Made by a program: the position numbers and the translations under genes. 64,000 bases of DNA from Betaproteobacteria bacterium (GTDB lineage Bacteria; Pseudomonadota; Gammaproteobacteria; Burkholderiales; Burkholderiaceae), in contig WRHV01000003.1 in the NCBI GenBank assembly GCA_009783065.1, positions 43,331 to 107,330 of the forward strand, given 5' to 3'. How positions within the stretch are numbered: position 1 is the stretch's first letter; the number at the start of each line of letters is the position of its first letter. The notes below the pieces were generated by a model. It was not told the origin of the DNA and did no database searches. It was given only the letters and a program-made list of their open reading frames with translations. This document shows, one piece after another, positions 57,440 to 64,000 of the stretch.

Positions 57440-57787
57440 ATGAAGAAAATGGGTATTTTTACAATAACCGTCATTTTGCTGTGTCTGATGAGCCGGGAGA
57501 TTTTTGCCCAACCCCGCTATCATCATGGCCGACATTGGCATGGCGGAACCATCACTTCCTTTGGCTTTATGTTTGATATGACGCCAAGACCCTATCCGCC
57601 TTATGCCTATCCAGTAGTGATCCCTGTTGAACCGGCAACGACCTATTATATCCAGCGCCGGGCAGATGAAATTCCGTCCCCCCAATATTGGTATTACTGC
57701 ACGCAGCCTCAGGGGTATTACCCTTATGTGAAGGAATGCCGAGGAAATTGGCAGAAAGTGATTCCATTTTCGCCAGATGCCCAATAA
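57440..57787 (+). CDS. Small exported Tyr/Pro-rich protein
   Basis: The 115-residue product has a signal peptide (MKKMGIFTITVILLCLMS, cleavage after IFAQ). A His/Tyr/Pro-rich mature part ends YYCTQPQGYYPYVKECRGNW, a pattern with two cysteines seen in many small proteobacterial envelope proteins of unknown role. It has a good ribosome site (CAGGAACATC) and is followed after 18 bases by a glycine-zipper lipoprotein gene. Confidence 0.72.
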   Translation: MKKMGIFTITVILLCLMSREIFAQPRYHHGRHWHGGTITSFGFMFDMTPRPYPPYAYPVVIPVEPATTYYIQRRADEIPSPQYWYYCTQPQGYYPYVKECRGNWQKVIPFSPDAQ

Positions 57788-57805
57788 AACAAACAGGAAT
57801 ACGAA

Positions 57806-58354
57806 ATGATGATGAATTTGAAAAGAAAAACCCTGTTGATAGCGACACCATTCGTTCTGGCAATCACCGCCTGCACGACCATACCTGAAGGTCCCAGTAT
57901 GATGGTTTTGCCTGGCACGGGTAAATCGTTTGATTTGTTTCAGGCTGACGATATAGCTTGCCGGCAATTTGCACAGGGACAACTCGGCAAAGATCCAAAC
58001 CAGATGGCATTTGAAAGCGGTGCAAAAAGCGCCGCGCTGGGGACAGGACTTGGCGCTATCGCCGGCGCTGTCATAAATGGGGGGCATGGCGCGCTCATTG
58101 GCGCCGGAACCGGCATGGCCATCGGCGGAATGGCTGGCGCCGGCTCAAGCACAGGAACAGGCTATGCAGCACAAAAACGATACGACAATGCCTATATGCA
58201 GTGCATGTTTGCAAAAGGCCACCGTATACCTGCCAATGGAAACTTTACCGAGACAGGGCCTGCCGCGCGTTCCGGGCAAACTGATGAGCAACAATCCTAT
58301 CCGCCCCCCGACACAAAAACGCCGCCGCCAGGCAAATACATCATATCTGATTAA
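57806..58354 (+). CDS. Glycine-zipper lipoprotein
   Basis: The 182-residue product carries a lipoprotein signal with lipobox AITAC (lipidated Cys at about 24). A central glycine zipper (ALGTGLGAIAGAVINGG, then a second Gly/Ala run to about residue 113) is predicted to insert in or associate with membrane. The C-terminus is Pro-rich. Conserved cysteines in DIACRQFA and YMQCMFAKGH flank the zipper, as in the YMGG-like family. Function unknown. Probably cotranscribed with the gene before it. Confidence 0.78.
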   Translation: MMMNLKRKTLLIATPFVLAITACTTIPEGPSMMVLPGTGKSFDLFQADDIACRQFAQGQLGKDPNQMAFESGAKSAALGTGLGAIAGAVINGGHGALIGAGTGMAIGGMAGAGSSTGTGYAAQKRYDNAYMQCMFAKGHRIPANGNFTETGPAARSGQTDEQQSYPPPDTKTPPPGKYIISD

Positions 58355-58402
58355 ATAATTGAAGGCCGCCCCGCGAATATGCCGCCATTGCGGGACTTTG
58401 TC

Positions 58403-58825
58403 TTATTCAATCCGCGCCGATACGGTTATTTCTGCATTAAACAGACGAGAAACAGGACAGTTTTCCTTGGCTTGCTGCACAGCAGCCAGAAATGCCGACT
58501 CATCCGCATGAGGAATCCTGGCAACGACATCCAGATGAATTCGTGTTATGGAAAAACCCTTTTCGCTCTTATCCAAGGTCACTGTCGCTTTTGTCTGAAG
58601 CTTTTCAGCAACCATCTTTGCATGTTCCAGCTTGCCGGAAAGCGCCATCGTAAAGCAGCCGGCATGGGCCGCAGCAATCAATTCCTCAGGATTCGTGCCT
58701 GTACCATTTTCAAAACGTGCCGAAAAAGAATAGGGCGTATTTGATAAAACACCGGTTTCGGTTGTGAGTGCCCCTTGTCCATTTTTGAGGCCACCTTGCC
58801 AGACAGCTGTTGCAAAACGATCCAT
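58403..58825 (-). CDS. OsmC-family peroxiredoxin-like protein
   Basis: The 140-residue product has the two family cysteines in HAGCFTMALS (about 57) and ENCPVSRL (about 125), which reduce organic hydroperoxides using lipoylated partners. GTNPEELIAAAHAGC is the OsmC signature. A strong ribosome site (GAGGAGG) precedes the ATG. An anaerobe would use it against oxygen exposure. No thiol partner gene is adjacent. Confidence 0.88.
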   Translation of the reverse strand: MDRFATAVWQGGLKNGQGALTTETGVLSNTPYSFSARFENGTGTNPEELIAAAHAGCFTMALSGKLEHAKMVAEKLQTKATVTLDKSEKGFSITRIHLDVVARIPHADESAFLAAVQQAKENCPVSRLFNAEITVSARIE

Positions 58826-59128
58826 TTTTTCCTCCTCACCATCAATAAAGATTAAAAATTGTTCCTTTTGATCACAACAAGACTAAACCATATCACTATG
58901 GCAAGCTTAATTGAAAATAAAGATATAAAAATGGCCCTTTGATTTGGAATAAGTTCGCTATAGTCGGCTGATCCGATCAATTTCCTGAATAATGATTCGC
59001 ACTTGCAAGATAGCTATACTATAATTAAACTGGATACCAGATAAGCAACCGGAACCTGGTGGGCGGCATTTAACAGAGGTTTCTGTCAATTTTCGGTTTT
59101 TCTTCATACCATTTGATCCTTCAAGCTT
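58826..59128. other. Divergent gap between the OsmC-like and YecA-like genes
   Basis: 303 bases, AT-rich, with possible promoter elements (TATACTATAAT near 59012). I examined it for a small RNA and saw no recognisable family. Confidence 0.4.
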
Positions 59129-59776
59129 ATGTCCAAAAAAAATACGACCGATCCGGATGCGCCGGATTTTGATCTCGACAGTTTCCTTAACGCGCCCGAA
59201 GCGCCGCCCAAACTGGATGATAAGCAGTTTGACGCGCTGGAAGCCTTTCTTGAGCAGCATCCGAATGGCATGCACATGGAAATTCTCGATGGTTTTTTTT
59301 GCGGGCTGATATGCGGCCCGGATGTGATGAATCCTGAAGAATTCATTCCTTACATCTTTGGCGGGAAAGCACCGGAATACCATTCGCCGGATCAAGAAGA
59401 AGAAATCAGGAACACGTTGATGCAGCATTGGGATCACATCACGGGAATGATGAAAAATCAGGAATCCTATTATCCATTCCTCTATTCCGACAATGATTTC
59501 AAGGTTAACGGCAATGACTGGGCGCTGGGTTTCGTGCTTGGGCTGGACAAATACCGTGACAGCTGGAGCGAACTACTGGAACAGGCGCAAATTGAAGAAA
59601 ACCTGCTGACCCCGATCCTGACGCTCTATTTGGAAACCTCTCCTGACAATACGGAAGGGCTCATCCATGCAGAAGACCGGGAAGAAATTGTAACCACACT
59701 GGTCAACAATCTTCCCCAAATCTATCATCATTTTAGCGAAGCGCGAGAAAAGAAAAGTCAGGGCACATTGCACTGA
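59129..59776 (+). CDS. YecA/UPF0149-family protein
   Basis: The 215-residue protein has an acidic N-terminus (DDKQFDALEAFL), the family motif LDGFFCGLICGPDVMNPEEF (about 52-71) and WALGFVLGLD (about 131). The C-terminal SEC-C zinc motif found in E. coli YecA is absent. Function unknown. Confidence 0.82.
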   Translation: MSKKNTTDPDAPDFDLDSFLNAPEAPPKLDDKQFDALEAFLEQHPNGMHMEILDGFFCGLICGPDVMNPEEFIPYIFGGKAPEYHSPDQEEEIRNTLMQHWDHITGMMKNQESYYPFLYSDNDFKVNGNDWALGFVLGLDKYRDSWSELLEQAQIEENLLTPILTLYLETSPDNTEGLIHAEDREEIVTTLVNNLPQIYHHFSEAREKKSQGTLH

Positions 59777-59847
59777 TAGAAAGACAACTCACAGGAATCC
59801 GGTTTCTAACCTGCCATCACGAATACTTTATTTCGCGATTGAACCGT

Positions 59848-60510
59848 CTAAGTCTCTTTCGCGCCCGGTTTTCGGGCCGGCAGATTGACATTCTCAACCG
59901 CTTTTTTCTGTTCTTCCCTGATTGTCCACATATAGACGCCCCGATGACCGATCATCGCTGTTTTTTCCGGTGGCCAATCCGGACCCATATCATTGTCATG
60001 CGATACCAGCCGCGCGCCGACCTTAAGCTGCTTCCAGATATATGGACGCAATTTAAGGTTGAGTTCGGCCGGAAGGTAAAGCATCACGACGGTTGCATCC
60101 GAAAAATCAACCTCAAAAAAATTGCCGTACTCAAATCTGACCCGATCTTCCACCCCGGCAGCTTTTGCATTGACGGCTGATTCAGCAAGCCGTTTCGGAT
60201 TCAGATCAATGCCAACGCCTCTGGCGCCATAATCCCGGGCTGCCGCAATCACGATGCGGCCATCACCGCAACCCAGGTCATAGACCAGATCATTTTTATT
60301 AACGTCAGCAATCCTGAGCATACCATCTACCACTTCGGGATAAGTGACGATAAAACCGGCATCCAATTCGGGGCCCATCGCCTCATCCAGACCAAATTGC
60401 GCCTTGGCTGAAACCACAATTAATACACACACCAGCAGGGACGCAGCAAAAAAAGCCGTCATGGCAAACCAGGGCCGCCGCCATAAATGCATGGGTAATC
60501 CTTTGGTCAT
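59848..60510 (-). CDS. Membrane-anchored SAM-dependent methyltransferase
   Basis: The 220-residue product has an N-terminal hydrophobic anchor or signal (FFAASLLVCVLIVVS, about 20-34). A class I methyltransferase core follows, with motif I VYDLGCGDGRIVIAAA (about 78-93), GIDLNPKRLAES and a YLPAELNLKLRP segment. It resembles the FAM173/ATP-synthase-c-subunit lysine methyltransferase group more than small-molecule enzymes. The target is unknown. It follows the permease gene by 14 bases. Confidence 0.75.
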   Translation of the reverse strand: MTKGLPMHLWRRPWFAMTAFFAASLLVCVLIVVSAKAQFGLDEAMGPELDAGFIVTYPEVVDGMLRIADVNKNDLVYDLGCGDGRIVIAAARDYGARGVGIDLNPKRLAESAVNAKAAGVEDRVRFEYGNFFEVDFSDATVVMLYLPAELNLKLRPYIWKQLKVGARLVSHDNDMGPDWPPEKTAMIGHRGVYMWTIREEQKKAVENVNLPARKPGAKET

Positions 60511-60524
60511 GGATGAAAAACTCC

Positions 60525-61958
60525 TTAATCTCCTTCTTTGGGCCTGACAGCACGCGCCAGTTTCAGGAGCATAACACCAATCGCCAAAACTGCAACACCA
60601 ATCCAGGCCGCATTAACACCTCCAAAAGACTGGTCATAAACATAAGACAAGCTTGACCATAGCATATAAGCGCAAGTGACACAGAACAATAACGGCAGCA
60701 ATGGATACAGCGGCACCTCGAATGGCCGCCGCACAGCAGGCTCACGTATGCGCAGGACAAATAAGGAAATACCCGTTAGCAGAAAAAAAAGCCAAAAAAC
60801 AGGCGCCGTAAATTCGACCATTGACTTAAATCCGCCACCAATCCACTTCCCTATCAGGACCAAAAACAAAGATGCCAGACACTGCATCCATATGGCATTG
60901 GCCGGTGTATCACGTGTCGTATCCCACACACCCAACTTGCCGAGAACCGGCCAATCGCGTCCCATGGCATAACTGGTACGCGCCCCGACAATCATCGTGC
61001 CATTGATTGAAGTCAGCACGGAAACGGCAATGATCAGGGAAATGATCTTTTCCGCAGCAGGGCCAAATATCTTGCGCATCATATCGGCGGCCACGGCTTC
61101 TGACCCGGCCATGCCTTTTATGCCCAATCCTTTCCAATAAGCCCAGGTAACCAGAAGATAAAGCAGCGTAATGATAAGGATAGACAGAACCAGCGCCCAA
61201 ACCATGTTATGGCGTCCGCTCCTGATTTCAGCACTGATATAGGCGGCTTCATTCCAGCCGCCATATGTCAGAAGCACAAATACCATTGCCAAACCAAACG
61301 CCGCAATGGTTGGCGCAGAACCGGAAATGCTTTCAGAAGATGCGGCAATCGGCACAGCATCAACATGGCCTGCATTCAGATTCAGAAAAAAGGCCGCAGC
61401 GGCAACGATGAACAGCAAGCAAAATATCTGTAACATGGCCAGCCAGGTTTGTGCCGTCATACCGGCACGGACATTCAGACGGTTTATCCAGGAAAGAACC
61501 AGTATCACGAGCACCGCATAAATCAGCGAGCCGGAGCCTGGCCCTATCAGATCCAGCGACAACACATGATTCATGTAATCACCAAAAACAAAAGACAGAA
61601 GCGCAATAGAACCGGTCGTAATGACTGAAAGACGCGCCCATCCGAACAAAAAAGCAATGGAACGACCAAACGCGCGATGCAGGAAATGATAATCTCCGCC
61701 AGCATGCGGATAGGCTGTTGCAAGCTCGGCATAACACAGCGCGCCGATTAGCGAAACGACTCCGCCAAACATCCAGGCGCCAAACATCCATCCCGCATGG
61801 CCGGTCATACCTGCGACAATGGCTGGCGTCTTAAAGATACCGGCTCCAATAACGATACCGACAATCAGCGAAACGGCTTCACGCAAACCAAGAATGCGCC
61901 GAGGGGATGCGCTATTCACGCCTTGCAAACTATTTTCACTGTTGGCGGGAATAGGCAT
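60525..61958 (-). CDS. APC-superfamily amino-acid permease
   Basis: The roughly 477-residue transporter has twelve to thirteen hydrophobic helices and the APC helix-1 signature IVGIVIGAGIFKTP, followed by ALCYAELATAYPHAGGDYHF. The substrate is not evident from sequence; the overall look is of the eukaryotic-LAT-like or serine/threonine exchanger branch. The ATG at 61958 is taken as start; a TTG at 61991 is possible, and neither has a good ribosome site. Probably cotranscribed with the downstream methyltransferase. Confidence 0.82.
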   Translation of the reverse strand: MPIPANSENSLQGVNSASPRRILGLREAVSLIVGIVIGAGIFKTPAIVAGMTGHAGWMFGAWMFGGVVSLIGALCYAELATAYPHAGGDYHFLHRAFGRSIAFLFGWARLSVITTGSIALLSFVFGDYMNHVLSLDLIGPGSGSLIYAVLVILVLSWINRLNVRAGMTAQTWLAMLQIFCLLFIVAAAAFFLNLNAGHVDAVPIAASSESISGSAPTIAAFGLAMVFVLLTYGGWNEAAYISAEIRSGRHNMVWALVLSILIITLLYLLVTWAYWKGLGIKGMAGSEAVAADMMRKIFGPAAEKIISLIIAVSVLTSINGTMIVGARTSYAMGRDWPVLGKLGVWDTTRDTPANAIWMQCLASLFLVLIGKWIGGGFKSMVEFTAPVFWLFFLLTGISLFVLRIREPAVRRPFEVPLYPLLPLLFCVTCAYMLWSSLSYVYDQSFGGVNAAWIGVAVLAIGVMLLKLARAVRPKEGD

Positions 61959-62172
61959 GATAGGGGCATTTTCAGTTAAAAAGCCAGGCAAGAATCAAAT
62001 ACGCGTTCATACGATGAACGTTTGCGCTCTGCTAAAAAACGTTCTTTATTTTTAGAGCGGAAAGTATTGTATAACAGCCCACCCAGTATTTTTGGGTCTT
62101 TTCAGATAACCGCAATAAAATATTGTTCGTGGCTAAAGACGGCCATCTGCACCACTTGTAACACGCCGTTGA

Positions 62173-62406
62173 TATGACACCCGAAAAGCGATTTTGCAGT
62201 ATCTGGAAGAAGCGAAGTCACACACCGAATTAGCCAGGCGATTTTCTTTCACGTACAAGCCACGAAATCAGGGTGCCGATTCATGCGATTATTGCCATAT
62301 CGCGGTGCGGCCGAGTCAATGGATATTTCAAAATCCCATGACCCTATGCGGAAAATGGATTCCTCATCAAAATAGCGCCCTGGCATTGCTGGAAATGATG
62401 CCGTAA
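62173..62406 (+). pseudogene. Possible remnant of an IS630-type transposase N-terminus
   Basis: The frame beginning at 62173 reads YDTRKAILQYLEEAKSHTEL, then ARRFSF, which resembles the helix-turn-helix opening of IS630/Tc1-type transposases (regular Leu spacing, SHTELARRF). After about 30 codons the similarity stops and the frame continues as unrelated sequence. There is no start codon, terminal repeat or rest of a transposase. Confidence 0.25.
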
Positions 62407-62546
62407 AAACGACGGATGGAGGTAAAAGCAGAAAAACCGGTTATGGATAAAATCGCCCGCCCAAACACAAGCGACTAAAATGGATGTCACTGAACGCACC
62501 AAGCGCCATCGGCAAGGAACACGCACGCTTTCTTGCCGCGCCTGGC

Positions 62547-62588
62547 GAATCGTTGCCTTCACTTCAGACACAACTCAGGCAACGATTC
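62547..62588. repeat. 12-base perfect inverted repeat next to the autotransporter stop
   Basis: GAATCGTTGCCT (62547-62558) and AGGCAACGATTC (62577-62588) are perfectly complementary with an 18-base loop, ending 20 bases before the autotransporter stop. Neither strand has a following T-run, so it may be a Rho-assisted terminator, a transcript-stabilising stem or a protein-binding site. Confidence 0.6.
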
Positions 62589-62607
62589 AAATAACCAGAA
62601 ATTCTTT

Positions 62608-64000
62608 CTAAAAGACGGCCTTTAATCCAATTTTGCCGCCGAAAGCATAGTCACTGCCGCCGAACTCACGCTGGAATTGAAGACTTCCATAGAAAGAAAC
62701 GCCTTTTGCGATTTCAGTATCGATGCCGGCATCAATTTTGAATCCGGCACCGTGCGTACTTGCCCGGAAAGGAACATCGCCGTTCGCAGACGAAAACCGT
62801 GTTTCGGGACGTCCCAGGAACTCGTTGATAAAGCTTACCCTACCCCATGCTGTCGTTTTACGTAACACGCCTGTAGAACTCAGAGATGAATCCGGTGTCC
62901 AGGTTTTCGACAAGCGTGCTCCCAAACGGGCTATCAGGCTTTGTACGTTGTCAAAACCGATCTTCGCTGCCATATCATAAGAATCATCCAAATTGATGGT
63001 CTGATAGGTCAATTGCGCCTGTGGCTGCAGCATAACACCATTATTCAGAAGAACAGGATAACCTGCTTCCAATGAAGCACCCAGACCGAAGCCTTTGGTC
63101 TTCACGCTCGATAACCGCCCGTATGCCTTATTATCGTACCAGGTTCCTTGAACAACCGTGTCAAGATACCATCCTCTTTTTCCGAAGTGTGTCCAGTAAC
63201 CGCCGAGGGTTGTCGCGTTTGTCCGATTAGTACCGGCTTTCGTTCCATCGAAATGACGAACTGTCGCCGAAGTCTCGCCATTGGCAAAATAAAAACCGGC
63301 ATTGTCAAAACCACCGTTCGCCCGTCCTGCCGCATAGACATCCAGGCCGACTTGCAAGGCATAGGTATGATGATTATAACTTGGCCCGCGATCGCTATAG
63401 ATACCAGACGACCCGCCGTCTCTGGACCCTCTCGTAGCGATGATTCGTCCCCAGGCACGACGGTCGATATCACCTGTTTGGCCAACCAAACCAAAGCGCT
63501 GCAATGATCTCTGCCCACCCATGCGCTCATCCAAAGAATCCAATAGCATGTTGCCGTAATTCAGCGCCAATGACGGGATAGCCGTGTAAAGTGAGGTTTC
63601 ACTTCGGAAATTGGGTCTGCATGCCGGAGAATTCGGATCAAGCTCACAATCCAATGTTGAACGCAGGAACCAGTCATCAGGCAAATCGCCCGATACACCA
63701 CCGCGATACAGAAGATATTCATAGGGACCCGCTATCACGGGCGCGCCCAGGGCAAAGGCTGTAGCCGTTGTTGTTCCACCATTGATTGCATCGACAAGCA
63801 GGATGCCATTCCCGGTAGTTTGAGCGCCTTGTCCTCCAAGACTGGCAATGAAAACAGACGTATTTCCGGTTGCGCTGCCGCCATCAATGACCAAACTATC
63901 GGAAACGGAAGTGCTGTCACCAAGATAGGCATTGAAAATCATGGCTCCCCCCATGCCGACATAATTACCGGTCACTGTCAGCGTTATTTTAGGCGGATCA
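62608..64000 (-). CDS. Autotransporter, C-terminal part (start beyond the window)
   Basis: The frame is open to the right edge, giving about 464 residues. The upstream-most part (TLTVTGNYVGMGGAMIFNAY) is the end of a beta-helical passenger with the pertactin-like junction. The last 290 residues or so form the autotransporter beta-barrel (AWGRIIATRG, repeated amphipathic strands, DFGGSDYAFGGKIGLKAVF-type end) with the terminal phenylalanine needed for Bam recognition. Passenger function cannot be judged. TamA/TamB at the other end of the window could assist its assembly. Confidence 0.88.
   Translation of the reverse strand, partial: DPPKITLTVTGNYVGMGGAMIFNAYLGDSTSVSDSLVIDGGSATGNTSVFIASLGGQGAQTTGNGILLVDAINGGTTTATAFALGAPVIAGPYEYLLYRGGVSGDLPDDWFLRSTLDCELDPNSPACRPNFRSETSLYTAIPSLALNYGNMLLDSLDERMGGQRSLQRFGLVGQTGDIDRRAWGRIIATRGSRDGGSSGIYSDRGPSYNHHTYALQVGLDVYAAGRANGGFDNAGFYFANGETSATVRHFDGTKAGTNRTNATTLGGYWTHFGKRGWYLDTVVQGTWYDNKAYGRLSSVKTKGFGLGASLEAGYPVLLNNGVMLQPQAQLTYQTINLDDSYDMAAKIGFDNVQSLIARLGARLSKTWTPDSSLSSTGVLRKTTAWGRVSFINEFLGRPETRFSSANGDVPFRASTHGAGFKIDAGIDTEIAKGVSFYGSLQFQREFGGSDYAFGGKIGLKAVF

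Larger units (their letters stand above)
62062..62607. other. Gap between the permease and the autotransporter gene
   Basis: About 550 bases without an intact gene. It holds a possible transposase remnant (listed separately) and a strong inverted repeat near the autotransporter stop. Confidence 0.5.

Noticed and set aside
58826..59128. Possible 4.5S or other housekeeping RNA before the YecA-like gene
   Set aside because: The conserved SRP RNA tetraloop and asymmetric loop sequence are absent.

Overview
The window reads as a Gram-negative betaproteobacterial chromosome, most probably a member of Oxalobacteraceae close to Oxalobacter. The evidence is a complete set of oxalate-fermentation genes (a formyl-CoA transferase family enzyme, an OxlT-type antiporter and a thiamine-dependent oxalyl-CoA decarboxylase), the glyoxylate carboligase/glycerate route that Oxalobacter uses for biosynthesis, roughly 50% G+C, and betaproteobacterial gene orders such as a SAH riboswitch in front of ahcY. 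CheA and CheZ genes suggest a motile or formerly motile organism. That fits the non-motile O. formigenes poorly and a motile relative better, but the species assignment is inference. No phage, CRISPR array, rRNA or intact insertion sequence was seen.

Layout. 1-3.0 kb: TamB (cut by the window edge) and TamA. 3.2-13.6 kb: queC, a stand-alone phosphoketolase, glmU, an asparaginase-domain protein, an unknown conserved protein, RbgA, two tandem histone-deacetylase-family genes, and mltB. 13.9-23.7 kb: a small helix-turn-helix regulator, argD, mnmE, a riboflavin/nusB cluster (ribBA-ribH-nusB), an ahcY-yvlD-metF unit under a SAH riboswitch, and a formyltransferase. 23.8-42.6 kb: the oxalate island. 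It contains the formyl-CoA transferase homologue, a divergent Crp/Fnr-type regulator, oxlT, an FlK-like thioesterase, pyk, glycerate kinase, glxR, hyi, gcl, a LysR regulator, a tyrosine phenol-lyase-like enzyme, tRNA-Pro, two tandem alpha/beta hydrolases, oxc and ispB. 42.8-53.5 kb: a glycosyltransferase, a CorC-type membrane protein, a radical SAM enzyme, glmS, a porin, ribE-ribD and glyA. 53.8-64 kb: a tautomerase, cheZ-cheA, small envelope proteins, an OsmC-type protein, a YecA-family protein, a methyltransferase, an amino-acid permease and the end of an autotransporter.

How it fits together. OxlT would exchange oxalate for formate. The CoA-transferase would charge oxalate with CoA, and Oxc would decarboxylate oxalyl-CoA to formyl-CoA. 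Carbon entering as glyoxylate (the oxalyl-CoA reduction step is not in this window) would pass through Gcl, GlxR and glycerate kinase to 2-phosphoglycerate, and on through pyruvate kinase.

The most interesting signal is regulatory. FNR-type boxes of the form TTGAY-N4-RTCAA (one with a single mismatch) occur upstream of frc, the Crp/Fnr-like regulator, oxlT and oxc. In each case a plausible -10 hexamer sits at or within about two bases of the class II activator distance. The regulator has the FNR-type E-x-x-S-R recognition-helix signature but lacks the FNR iron-sulfur cysteine cluster. I propose a dedicated oxalate regulon. The Oxc, Frc and Gcl homologues also each differ from the textbook enzyme at one characterised active-site position.
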